The notes under the pieces are model-generated. The model ran no database searches. It worked only from the letters and a program-made list of their open reading frames with translations, and was not told where the DNA came from. Below, piece after piece: positions 33,776 through 42,111 of a DNA stretch of 64,000 bases; within the stretch, counting starts at the first letter, position 1; each line of letters starts with the position of its first letter. This DNA comes from Pacificoceanicola sp049341065. GTDB lineage: Bacteria; Pseudomonadota; Alphaproteobacteria; Rhodobacterales; Rhodobacteraceae. The DNA lies in assembly GCF_049341065.1 (NCBI RefSeq), contig NZ_JBMPIX010000011.1, positions 1-64,000 of the forward strand, read 5' to 3'. A program made the position numbers and the translations under genes.

Positions 33776-34936
33776 TCAGGATTCCCCACCAGGCGTGACA
33801 GGTTGGAATGTTCCATCCTTGGTGATGCGGGTAAGAAAGACATCATCCATGCCCTGATTGTCACCGGGCCCAAAGCTCATGCTGACGCCGCCAAAATCCA
33901 CCTCGCGCAGACTGGCCAATGCGGCAAGGAAACTGTCACGCGTCAGTGCTTGCCCCGCGTCCTCAAGCGCCTTGATTGCCAAACGACCGGTCAAGTACCC
34001 TTCAAGGGTGACAAATCCGAAATCTGCATTTGCATCGACGGCTTTCAGCGCGGCCTGATATTGCGCGACAACGGGGCGCGCGGCATCCCATGGGAAGGGA
34101 ACAACCTGACTTATGATGACACCCTCGCCGGCATCCCCCAGTTCATGCGCGAGCGCGTCCGAACCGACGAACGAGATGTTCACAAAGGTCGGGTTGAACT
34201 TAAGCTTGCGCGACAGCTTGATGAATTCGGCCACCGGTTTGTAGGCCCCAACCATGACCACGGCGTCAGGCTCGGCCTTCCGAATGCCCAGAAGCGCCTT
34301 TTTCACGGCAATCGTGTTGCGGGTATAGGTGCCTTCAGCGGAAAGGGTCATACCGCGTTTTTCCAAAGCCGCCGTGACGCCCGCCAAACCGACTCGCCCA
34401 AAGCCATCGTCCTGATAAAGCAATGCAATCGACTTCATACCCAGATCATCCACCAGATAGGCAATCCAGGCTTCGGTTTCGGCAAAATAGGTGGCACGGA
34501 CGTTAAAGATATTGCCGTGGCTGGCGTCCCGAAGGAACCCGGCGCCGGTAAACGGGCCGACAAAAGGCACATGCGCTTCGGTAGCCACCGGCTGGGTTGC
34601 CGCCGCGGTTGGCGTGCCAACGGCACCAATGAGACCCAGATGGGCATCCTTTGCGATGACGTTTTTGACATGCGCGACGGAACGGTCAGGTTCATAGCCG
34701 TCGTCGAAACTGTCCAGAACGATCTGGCGACCATGCACACCGCCATTGGCGTTCACTTCTTCGAAGGCCGCCAAAAGACCAAGCCGCATCCCTTGACCAA
34801 GCGCCCCTGCCGGGCCTTCCAGTGCGGCTACCTGCGCAAAGGTAACCTGAGAGTCCGTAACCCCCTGACCTGCGGATAGGGCGGCGGGCAGAAACGCCAT
34901 CGCGGCGACCGCCAGAATATTCGTGCCAAACTTCAT
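33776..34936 (-). CDS. Periplasmic binding protein, branched-chain amino acid type (Peripla_BP_6)
   Basis: 386 residues with a signal peptide (about 1-22, AAMAFLPAALSAGQ). The receptor fold of LivJ-like proteins is evident: FEEVNANGGVHGRQIVLDSFDDGYEPDRSVAHVKNVI and LIGAVGTPTAAATQPVATEAHVPFVGPFTG, then IALLYQDDGFGRVGLAGVTAALEKRGM. No ABC permease or ATPase genes are near; the next gene is a chemoreceptor 90 bases downstream in the same direction. It may therefore serve as a sensory receptor for amino-acid-like or aromatic ligands. The ligand cannot be predicted. Confidence 0.9.
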   Translation of the reverse strand: MKFGTNILAVAAMAFLPAALSAGQGVTDSQVTFAQVAALEGPAGALGQGMRLGLLAAFEEVNANGGVHGRQIVLDSFDDGYEPDRSVAHVKNVIAKDAHLGLIGAVGTPTAAATQPVATEAHVPFVGPFTGAGFLRDASHGNIFNVRATYFAETEAWIAYLVDDLGMKSIALLYQDDGFGRVGLAGVTAALEKRGMTLSAEGTYTRNTIAVKKALLGIRKAEPDAVVMVGAYKPVAEFIKLSRKLKFNPTFVNISFVGSDALAHELGDAGEGVIISQVVPFPWDAARPVVAQYQAALKAVDANADFGFVTLEGYLTGRLAIKALEDAGQALTRDSFLAALASLREVDFGGVSMSFGPGDNQGMDDVFLTRITKDGTFQPVTPGGES

Positions 34937-35138
34937 TCATGCTCTCCATTTACGTCGGATGTTCCGACAAACTGGAGCGCGCCGGTAAACAAGGGGTGTT
35001 TCGCCAAACCCCAAATATCGAAGAATCTATTAAACCCCTCCCGGAACCCGCGCCGCCGCCGCTGTTTTTCGCGGCTTCGGGATGACATGCGGCAGGTCGG
35101 GGGCTAGGTATCGCAGGACAACGATCAAAGGTATCTTC

Positions 35139-35843
35139 GTGTCCGAGCCCAGTCCAAATGCGCAGCGCGTCATCATCGTCAGCCATGGTCAGCCTTCCGA
35201 GCCAGACATCGGCGAAGTGGAAATCCGGGCGCTGGCCGAGGCGATCGAGCAGGCCTTGCCTGACTGGGACGTGCGCGGCGCGACGTTGGCCGCCCAAGGA
35301 GCATTGGAGGCTGCCTTGGCGGGCTCGGAGGGTGCCTTGGTCTATCCCTTCTTCATGGCCGATGGCTGGTTCACCCGTCAGGTGCTGCCGAAACGGCTGA
35401 CGGACCATGCGGCCCTGCAATTGCCCCCCTTCGGCTTGGACCCCGACCTGCCAGAGTTTACCGGTGCATGGCTCCGCCGGGTGTTGAACGACCAAGGCTG
35501 GCAGGCCGAGGAAACCACCTTGTTTCTGGCCGCGCATGGGTCTGGCAAAAGCACAAAACCCGCCGCGGTGACGCGCGCGTTTGCCGAAGCTTTGGGAAAA
35601 CACATGGCATTCAAGGAAATTCGCTGCGGGTTCGTCGAAGAGCCGCCTTTTCTGGCGCAAGCCGCACAAAATTTGGGCGAGCAGGCGATTTGCCTGCCGT
35701 TCTTTGCCTTCAAACGCGGCCATGTACTGGAAGACTTGCCGCAGGCACTGGACGAAGTCGGTTTTGCCGGTGTTCGGCTGGAGCCGTTTGGCTGCCAGCC
35801 CGAACTGCCCGCCTTCATCGCCAAACGGCTAAAGCTGTCTTAG
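35139..35843 (+). CDS. CbiX-like protein (sirohydrochlorin chelatase superfamily)
   Basis: 234 residues from GTG 35139, with AAAGG just upstream; no better ATG exists in frame. Two CbiX-like halves carry metal-binding-type histidines: VIIVSHGQPSE (H16) and TLFLAAHGSGKSTKPAA (near H133). The second half ends FKRGHVLEDLPQALDEVGF. CbiX/SirB proteins insert Co or Fe into sirohydrochlorin in cobalamin or sirohaem synthesis. No other cobalamin gene is nearby, so the metal and pathway are open. The stop overlaps the end of the convergent ThDP-enzyme gene by four bases. Confidence 0.75.
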   Translation: MSEPSPNAQRVIIVSHGQPSEPDIGEVEIRALAEAIEQALPDWDVRGATLAAQGALEAALAGSEGALVYPFFMADGWFTRQVLPKRLTDHAALQLPPFGLDPDLPEFTGAWLRRVLNDQGWQAEETTLFLAAHGSGKSTKPAAVTRAFAEALGKHMAFKEIRCGFVEEPPFLAQAAQNLGEQAICLPFFAFKRGHVLEDLPQALDEVGFAGVRLEPFGCQPELPAFIAKRLKLS

Positions 35844-37483
35844 TCCAACCGCCGCCCCGGCGCCAACAGCGCCCGGTCCTGGACAACTTCTATCAGGTTG
35901 ACGCCGCCTCGCGCACGCGCGTCGGCAAGAGCGGTTTTAAAGCTGCCCAGATCCTCGGCCCGGGCGGCCCCTGCCCCAAAGGATTTGGCGAAGGCGACAA
36001 AATCCGGGTTGATCATCTCGGTTCCCGACACCCGCCCCGGGAATTCGCGTTCCTGATGCACCCGGATCGTGCCATAACGAGCATTGTTCACCACGATCAC
36101 CGTCAGGCGCAGATCATGATGCACCGCGGTGGCAAGCTCCTGACAGGTCATCATGAAACAGCCGTCTCCCGCCAGAGCGTATACCTCGCGGTCGGGCGTC
36201 GCGACAGCGGCACCGATGGCGGCAGGCAAGCCATAGCCCATCGACCCGGAGGTCGGCGCCAACTGGCCGCCAGGGTGGCGATAGCGGTGGAACCGGTGCA
36301 GCCAAGCGGCATAATTGCCCGCCCCATTGGTCATGATCGCATCATCCGGCACGGTTTCGGACAAATGTTTGTAGATCGGCGCCAGCATGTCATTGTTGAC
36401 CGACGAAACCGCGTTGAAGGCCTCGTATGAGCCGCGCAACGACGCGCGGCGATCGGCAAAGCGCTCTGGCGCGATCGGCGCCCAATCTGCCACCGCTTTG
36501 CAAAAGCTCTCAGTATCCGCGATCAGTGTAATCTCGGGCTCATAAACGCGGCCCGGTTCCTCGGGTGCAGGGAACACGTGGGCAAGGCTCTGTTTGGGAA
36601 CGGGCGGTTCGGGGTTGGTGTAGCCCAGCGTCGTCATTTCACCCAGACGCGGGCCGATGGCGATAAGCAGGTCGGTGTCCTCAAGCGCCTCGGCAAGGTA
36701 GGGGGTTTTGCCAACGGCAAAGTGACCGACATAATTGGGGTGGTTGTTGTTCATCAGGGCCTGGCAGCGCAGGCTGACCGAGATCGGAAGCCCCTGAACC
36801 TCGGCAAATCGCTGGAGCGCTGCAATCCCTTCCGCGGTCCAGTTGCCGCCGCCGGCCATGACCAAAGGCCGCTCGGCCTTGGCGATCGCGCCCCTCAGCG
36901 CCTCAAGCGCATCCGGCGCCGGTTGATAGCGCGGCGCGACAACGCGGCGCGGCGCGGGAGGCACCTCAACCATGTCGTAGAGCATGTCCTCGGGCAAAGC
37001 GATGACCACCGGGCCGGGGCGCCCGGACATGGCGACACGGTAGGCCCGGCTGATGTATTCCTGCATCCGCGAGGCATCGTCAATCTGGGTAACCCATTTT
37101 GCCATTTGGCCAAACATCCGGCGATAGTCGATCTCCTGAAAGGCTTCGCGTTCGATCATGTCGCGGGCAACCTGCCCGATGAACAGGATCATCGGCGTCG
37201 AATCCTGATAGGCCACATGCACCCCGGCGCTGGCATTCGTCGCGCCCGGGCCGCGCGTCACCATGCAGATGCCGGGCCGTCCGGTCATGCGGGCATGGGC
37301 ATCGGCGGCCATCGCCGCACCGCCCTCTTGCCGGCAAGTGACAAAGCTGATCCCGTCCCGGCCGTGCAACGCATCCAGAACCGGCAGATAGCTTTCACCC
37401 GGCACGCCAAAGATATGGCTCGTGCCCTGAGCTTGCAGCAGATCGACAAGATGGTCGGCGGCGCGGCGCATTGTTTCAGGCAT
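35840..37483 (-). CDS. Thiamine-diphosphate-dependent enzyme, acetolactate synthase-like
   Basis: 547 residues from ATG 37483. The catalytic glutamate is E53 in VTCRQEGGAAMAADAHARMTG, with GICMVTRGPGATNASAGVH following. The ThDP/Mg site GDGCFMMTCQELATAVHHDLRLTVIVVNNARYG near residue 430 is complete. It belongs to the large-subunit group (IlvB, glyoxylate carboligase, oxalyl-CoA decarboxylase and similar). No IlvN small subunit is adjacent, so a biosynthetic acetolactate synthase is less likely. Its direction matches the downstream end of the TctDE-binding-protein operon (67-base gap), so it may act on a 2-keto acid related to that system. The substrate is unknown. Confidence 0.85.
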   Translation of the reverse strand: MPETMRRAADHLVDLLQAQGTSHIFGVPGESYLPVLDALHGRDGISFVTCRQEGGAAMAADAHARMTGRPGICMVTRGPGATNASAGVHVAYQDSTPMILFIGQVARDMIEREAFQEIDYRRMFGQMAKWVTQIDDASRMQEYISRAYRVAMSGRPGPVVIALPEDMLYDMVEVPPAPRRVVAPRYQPAPDALEALRGAIAKAERPLVMAGGGNWTAEGIAALQRFAEVQGLPISVSLRCQALMNNNHPNYVGHFAVGKTPYLAEALEDTDLLIAIGPRLGEMTTLGYTNPEPPVPKQSLAHVFPAPEEPGRVYEPEITLIADTESFCKAVADWAPIAPERFADRRASLRGSYEAFNAVSSVNNDMLAPIYKHLSETVPDDAIMTNGAGNYAAWLHRFHRYRHPGGQLAPTSGSMGYGLPAAIGAAVATPDREVYALAGDGCFMMTCQELATAVHHDLRLTVIVVNNARYGTIRVHQEREFPGRVSGTEMINPDFVAFAKSFGAGAARAEDLGSFKTALADARARGGVNLIEVVQDRALLAPGRRLD

Positions 37484-37550
37484 GGAATCCTCGTTCAAAT
37501 TTGCATGACAACATGGGTACGGCGAAAGCGATGCGGCGTCCAGCAGCCCC

Positions 37551-38579
37551 CTAGCGCCGCACCAAAGCCGAGGTCCATTCATCCAGAAACCTGGCCTTTT
37601 TCAGCGGATCCACGTAAATCAACAGCCCGGGATCCAGCCGGATCGGGCGCAGATGCGACGCCGCCGCCAAAGCGGCCTCATCGATGCGGGAAAAGCCGGT
37701 CCTTTCGGCGATCAACGCCTGCCCGGTGTCAGAGATCAGGAAATCCAGAAAGCCGCGCCCCAGATCCGGACGCGGCGCGGTGACCGGCACAAAGGCGGTA
37801 CGAAGCAATACCTGCGTAAAATCGCGCAATTCGACCATCTCGCCGTCGGGCCAGGTCTTGAGCCGATCCGCGAGGTAAGAGCCCAGAACGTTGTAGGCCA
37901 TGATCAATTTGCCCGATTGCAGATCATCCAGCATGGCCCCGGTCGAACTGTAAAGCCGGGGCGACAGACCGCCCATGACCTCGGACATGCGCCAAAAGGT
38001 GTCCGACTGGCGCGCATCCTGCGAGGCAAACAGATACCCGGCCCCGGATTTGGCCGGGTCATAGGTGCCGATCCTGCCGTCGAAGACTTCGGGGTAATCG
38101 CGCATCAGGCGGATCAATTCCTGCCGAGTGCGCGGAGTGGCCACGCCCCCCAGCGCCTTGCGCGACAGGGCCATGACCACCGGCTCTTGGGTAAACCCGA
38201 ACAGCTGGTCACGCCAATGCGCCCAAGCGGGCAGGCGGCGTGTCGCGTCAGACTCGTGAGGCAGGGCCAAGCCGTCATTGGCCAGTTTCATCTGCAGGTC
38301 CATCGCCGAGGAAATGACAAGATCGAATGTTGCCTGTTCATCCGCGATGGCATGGAACAGTTCTTGCGTATTGGTGACGACGTAGAACACCGAAACGCCC
38401 GGGTTGCGCGCCTGATACGCCTCGATCAGGGGGGCAAACACCTGCGTGTCAGTCGAGGACAGAATACGCAGGTCTCTACCCTCTTCGTTTCCGGGAAAAC
38501 GCCGCTGCTCCTCCACCTCGAAGGCCTGCGCGGTCAGGGCGTACAGCATCAGGCCAATGGCAATGAGAAACACGCGCAT
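37551..38579 (-). CDS. Periplasmic binding protein linked to TctE/TctD (Fbp/PotD-like)
   Basis: 342 residues, AAGGAGG before ATG 38579; the signal peptide is about 1-19 (AIGLMLYALTAQA). It belongs to the class of ABC-type binding proteins for ferric or anionic ligands (LRILSSTDTQVFAPLIEAYQARNPGVSVFYVVTNTQELFHAI, AYNVLGSYLADRLKTWPDGE). No permease or ATPase is adjacent. It overlaps the sensor kinase gene by 31 bases and so is co-expressed with TctE/TctD. This suggests that it binds the tricarboxylate-like ligand and presents it to the kinase, a three-component sensor. Confidence 0.82.
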   Translation of the reverse strand: MRVFLIAIGLMLYALTAQAFEVEEQRRFPGNEEGRDLRILSSTDTQVFAPLIEAYQARNPGVSVFYVVTNTQELFHAIADEQATFDLVISSAMDLQMKLANDGLALPHESDATRRLPAWAHWRDQLFGFTQEPVVMALSRKALGGVATPRTRQELIRLMRDYPEVFDGRIGTYDPAKSGAGYLFASQDARQSDTFWRMSEVMGGLSPRLYSSTGAMLDDLQSGKLIMAYNVLGSYLADRLKTWPDGEMVELRDFTQVLLRTAFVPVTAPRPDLGRGFLDFLISDTGQALIAERTGFSRIDEAALAAASHLRPIRLDPGLLIYVDPLKKARFLDEWTSALVRR

Positions 38580-39937
38580 GCGCCGCCTCCTTCACGATCC
38601 GTCAAGTCCAAGGTGCCGCCATAGGCCTGTGCCACCTCCGAGACAATCGACAGCCCCAGCCCGGATCCGATCACGTCCCGCACGTTGCCACCTCGTTCAA
38701 ACCGTTTGCCCAAGGCACCAAGTTCAAGCCCGCCAAGCCCACGCCCCCGGTCCATAACCTCGATCCGCGCTTGGCCATCCAGAGCATTCAGGCGGATGTC
38801 CACTTTGCCCAGTTCGTCCGAGTATTTGATGGCATTGTCGATCAGGTTGCGGATCACCGTTTCAATCAAAAGCCTGTCGGCGGCAATGGTCACCGGGCCG
38901 GACGGGCGGTGATAGCTCAAGTCGATGTCACGCAACTCGGCCGAGGGGCGAAAGGCCTCGACGATGTCGGCGATCAATTGATCCAACGCGATTTCTTCGT
39001 CGCTGCGTTGGTCGGTGCGATAGATCACGGCGGCATGATCCAAAAGTTGACTGGCCGACCGCGCGGTATTGTCTGCAAGGCGGATGATCTTGCGCAGTTG
39101 CTCTTTGGTCTCGTCATTTTCAGTCTGGCGCAGGGCAATTTCGGACTGCGCGCGCAGGGTGGCCAAAGGGGTCCGGATGTAATGGGCGGCCTCGGCGATA
39201 AAGGTCTCGGTCCGGGAAAGCGCGCCAGATAGACGACCGATAAAGCCGTTCAACGCAGAAACCAACGGACCCAACTCCTCGGGCACCTGGCGTTTTACCG
39301 GGCGCAGGTCTTGCGGGCCGCGCCGTGTCACCGCGCCCGCCAGATCGTTGACCGGTTGCAGAACGGACCGCGCCATCGCCACTGCCATCAAGGCCGCCAG
39401 CGCGAAAAAGCCCACCCCCAGTATCAACGCCCGATTGGTCAAACCCGCCACAATGCTTTCCTGAACCGAGCGCGTCTGCGCTACGACAATCAGCACCGGC
39501 ACGGGTTTGGAGGCCACCAGAACCGACCGGCTGACCGCCGCCACGCGCACCGCGTATCCCAGATGCCGCGCGTCATAGAACTCTGGGTCCAGCCCCGAAG
39601 GGATCGCCTGCGGCAAAGGCAGATCGGCGTATCCGGTCGCCAGCTCTCCGTTCACTTCGATTCGGTAAAAGATGCGGTCATTTCCCAAGGCCCCCAGCAT
39701 GGAAAAGGCAGAATAGGGGATGTCGATGTCGATGCCGTCTTCGCCGCCGCGCAGTTCTTCGGCGATGGCAAGGGTCGCGGCGCCAAGAATACGGTCCTGG
39801 GTCTGTTCGACAGCGGCATCAGCCACGGTACGGATAGAATAGAACAGCAGAGCGGCCAGCAAAGCTGCCACCACCAAGAGTTGCCATGTCAGACGCCGCC
39901 GGATGGAAAAGCTGTGATGGCTGCGCGTCATCCGCAT
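38549..39937 (-). CDS. tctE: Sensor histidine kinase (TctE-like)
   Basis: 462 residues. Membrane helices at about 16-35 and 168-190 flank a periplasmic domain of about 130 residues. The dimerisation and phosphoacceptor helix carries H252 in IAEAAHYIRTPLATLR. The ATPase domain has the N-box LIETVIRNLIDNAIKYS, the G1 box VMDRGRGLGG and G2 GSGLGLSIV. It should autophosphorylate and pass phosphate to the response regulator, whose gene overlaps its start by 10 bases. The downstream binding-protein gene overlaps its end by 31 bases. It is divergent from the tctCBA transporter, the classical TctDE arrangement. Confidence 0.9.
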   Translation of the reverse strand: MRMTRSHHSFSIRRRLTWQLLVVAALLAALLFYSIRTVADAAVEQTQDRILGAATLAIAEELRGGEDGIDIDIPYSAFSMLGALGNDRIFYRIEVNGELATGYADLPLPQAIPSGLDPEFYDARHLGYAVRVAAVSRSVLVASKPVPVLIVVAQTRSVQESIVAGLTNRALILGVGFFALAALMAVAMARSVLQPVNDLAGAVTRRGPQDLRPVKRQVPEELGPLVSALNGFIGRLSGALSRTETFIAEAAHYIRTPLATLRAQSEIALRQTENDETKEQLRKIIRLADNTARSASQLLDHAAVIYRTDQRSDEEIALDQLIADIVEAFRPSAELRDIDLSYHRPSGPVTIAADRLLIETVIRNLIDNAIKYSDELGKVDIRLNALDGQARIEVMDRGRGLGGLELGALGKRFERGGNVRDVIGSGLGLSIVSEVAQAYGGTLDLTDREGGGACACFSLPLA

Positions 39938-40593
39938 GTCAGCCTGTAACCGACACCGCGCACCGTTTCGATCCGGGCCTTGCTGCCGTCCAACTTTTTG
40001 CGAACGCGGCCGACATAGACCTCGATCGCGTTGTCGCTGACGGATTCGCTGACCGAAAACAGCCGGTCATAAAGCTGGGACTTGGAAAAGATCCGGTCCG
40101 GCGCCGAGATCAGGATTTCAAACAGCCGCAATTCGCGATTGCGCAACTCGCGCGTTTCGCCATTGAAGCTGATCGAGGCCTGAAGCGGGTTAAAGGTCAG
40201 GTCGGCAAAGCTTTGGGTATTCTCGGCCTGCCCGCTTTGACGGCGGAGCACCGCGCGGACCCGCGCCGAAAGTTCAAGGAAATCGAATGGTTTGGTGATG
40301 TAATCGTCGGCACCGCTGTCCAGCATCGCCACCCGGTCGGATACCGCCGAGCGGGCGGTCATCACGATGACCGGGGTGCCGCGTTGCGCCCGCCGGTGCG
40401 CCGCCAGAAATTCGCGACCGTCACCATCGGGCAGCATGATGTCGAGCAAAATCAGGTCATACTCGGCCACCGCCAAATGATCCTCGGCCTCGGCCAGCGT
40501 GCCAGCCCAATCGACCGCATGGCCGTCCATCGACAGGCGCGTTTGCACCGTTTCGGCCAGATCGGCGCTGTCCTCCACCAGCAAAAAACGCAT
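39928..40593 (-). CDS. tctD: Response regulator, OmpR/TctD-like
   Basis: 221 residues from ATG 40593, with AAGGGG just upstream; a GTG at 40599 would add two residues. The receiver domain has the acidic pocket FLLVEDSAD and the phosphoacceptor D51 in LILLDIMLPDGDG. The C-terminal winged helix (about 125-220) reads LRNRELRLFEILISAPDRIFSKSQLYDRLF and NAIEVYVGRVRKKLDG. It is first in the minus-strand operon tctD-tctE-binding protein and divergent from tctCBA. Direct repeats at 40620-40637 fit its expected binding site. Confidence 0.9.
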   Translation of the reverse strand: MRFLLVEDSADLAETVQTRLSMDGHAVDWAGTLAEAEDHLAVAEYDLILLDIMLPDGDGREFLAAHRRAQRGTPVIVMTARSAVSDRVAMLDSGADDYITKPFDFLELSARVRAVLRRQSGQAENTQSFADLTFNPLQASISFNGETRELRNRELRLFEILISAPDRIFSKSQLYDRLFSVSESVSDNAIEVYVGRVRKKLDGSKARIETVRGVGYRLTCG

Positions 40594-40609
40594 TTCCACC
40601 CCTTTTCCG

Positions 40610-40637
40610 CTGTCAGTGACAGGTTGCTGTCAGGTTG
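40610..40637. promoter_or_regulatory. Candidate TctD binding region
   Basis: CAGGTTG occurs twice, at 40620-40626 and 40631-40637, with an 11-base period typical of OmpR-family operators. A perfect 13-base palindrome CTGTCA-G-TGACAG (40610-40622) overlaps the first unit, and CTGTCAG recurs at 40627-40633. It sits in the 111-base gap between tctD and tctC, where it could regulate both directions. Confidence 0.5.
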
Positions 40638-40704
40638 TCCCTCAAATCTGCGCGATGCAAGGCGTCCGAACGACTGGGCGCCCGCGAATTTTGGGAGGAC
40701 TATC

Positions 40705-41667
40705 ATGAAAACCACTGTGAAGGCGCTTGTTGCAAGCGTCGCATTTACCCTTGTCGGCACCGCGTCTTTCGCGACCGAATGCATCGCCCCCGCGAACCCG
40801 GGCGGTGGTTGGGACTTTACCTGCCGCCAGATCGGCAAGATCCTGTACGACATCGGTCAGGTCGACGCCCCTGTGCAGGTCACCAACATGGCTGGCGGCG
40901 GCGGCGGTCTGGCTTATAGCCACGTCGTCAACGAACGCGCGGACGATGCAGACCTGATCGTTGCGGCTTCTTCGGCCACGACCACGCGTCTGGCACAGAA
41001 CGCCTTTGCTGGCATGACCGCGGATCAGGTCCGCTTTGTCGGTGCCATCGGTGCCGATCCCGGCGTGATCGTCGTTGCCGCTGACAGCCCCTTCCAGTCG
41101 CTGAACGACATGGTCGAAGCGATCAAGGCCGACCCCGGTTCCGTCGCCTTTGCAGGCGGTTCGGCAGCTGGCGGCTTTGATCACCTCAAGGTTCTGCAAG
41201 TGCTGAAAGCCGCTGGCTTCGACGACATCACCAAGGTCAAGTACATCGGTGTTGACGGCGGCGCGGACGCGATCACCCAGACCGTTGGCGGCTTTACCCA
41301 AGGCATGACCGGCGACATGTCCGAGGTTGTCGGTTTTATCAAGTCCGGCGAAGTGCGGGCGCTTGCCGTCCTCACCGAAGAGCGCGTTCCGGGCTTTGAC
41401 GACATCCCCACCGCCATGGAGCAGGGCATCGACGTGGTCGCGGTGAACTGGCGTGGCCTTTACGTGCCGAAGAACATCAGCGATGCTGACTTCGAGGCAT
41501 GGGGCGCCAAGCTGAAGGCGGTTGCTGACAGTGACGAATGGAAAGCTGCGATGGAGGCCAATGGCCTTGCGCCTTTCACCAAAGTCGGCGGCGATTTCCA
41601 GTCCTGGGTTGACGGCGTTGTTGCCTCGACCAAGGAGCTCTCCAAAGAAATCGGTGTGATCCAGTGA
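40705..41667 (+). CDS. tctC: Tripartite tricarboxylate transporter binding protein (TctC/Bug family)
   Basis: 320 residues from ATG 40705, with GGGAGG at 40693-40698. A signal peptide covers about 1-23 (FTLVGTASFA-T). The Bug fold is visible: CIAPANPGGGWDFTCRQIGKIL at the ligand entrance, VQVTNMAGGGGGLAYSHVV, FAGGSAAGGFDHLKV and NWRGLYVPKNISDADFEAW. It binds a carboxylate in the periplasm and delivers it to TctAB. It is first in an operon through AbrB and its stop overlaps tctB by one base. Citrate is the classical ligand; here it is not proven. Confidence 0.93.
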   Translation: MKTTVKALVASVAFTLVGTASFATECIAPANPGGGWDFTCRQIGKILYDIGQVDAPVQVTNMAGGGGGLAYSHVVNERADDADLIVAASSATTTRLAQNAFAGMTADQVRFVGAIGADPGVIVVAADSPFQSLNDMVEAIKADPGSVAFAGGSAAGGFDHLKVLQVLKAAGFDDITKVKYIGVDGGADAITQTVGGFTQGMTGDMSEVVGFIKSGEVRALAVLTEERVPGFDDIPTAMEQGIDVVAVNWRGLYVPKNISDADFEAWGAKLKAVADSDEWKAAMEANGLAPFTKVGGDFQSWVDGVVASTKELSKEIGVIQ

Positions 41668-42107
41668 TGAAAAGCGACCGCGTCTTCGGACTGGTCGTGA
41701 TCCTTGGGGCGCTCGCGTATATCGCGGGCGCCTTCCAGATACAGACCAGTTTCATGGCCGACCCCGTTGGCTCAAAAACCTTCCCGATCATGCTTGGCGT
41801 TGTTGCGATCCTTTGCGGAGCGGTTTTGTTGATACGCCCCGACGAGGAGCCGGACTGGCCTGACTTCAAGACACTTGTGAACATCGCCATCGCGGCTTTG
41901 GTCATGGTTGGCTATGCCTATACGCTGAAACCCGGCGGCTTCCTTGTTCCGACCGCCATCTGCGCGGCGATCCTGAGCTATCAGATCAACCCGCGGCCAA
42001 AAGCGGCGGCACTGACCGGGATCAGCCTGTCCATCGGGCTGTTCATCATCTTCAAATACGTCCTAGGCCTTGGGCTGATGCCCCTGCCCAAAGCATTGAT
42101 GGGATAA
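41667..42107 (+). CDS. tctB: Tripartite tricarboxylate transporter small membrane subunit (TctB)
   Basis: 146 residues from ATG 41667, sharing one base with the tctC stop (TGATG). Four predicted membrane helices, at about 7-26, 38-57, 75-92 and 118-139. The family region DPVGSKTFPIMLGVVAILCGAVLL is present. It partners with TctA four bases downstream and is poorly conserved in general, so position is the main support. Confidence 0.88.
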   Translation: MKSDRVFGLVVILGALAYIAGAFQIQTSFMADPVGSKTFPIMLGVVAILCGAVLLIRPDEEPDWPDFKTLVNIAIAALVMVGYAYTLKPGGFLVPTAICAAILSYQINPRPKAAALTGISLSIGLFIIFKYVLGLGLMPLPKALMG

Positions 42108-42111
42108 GACC

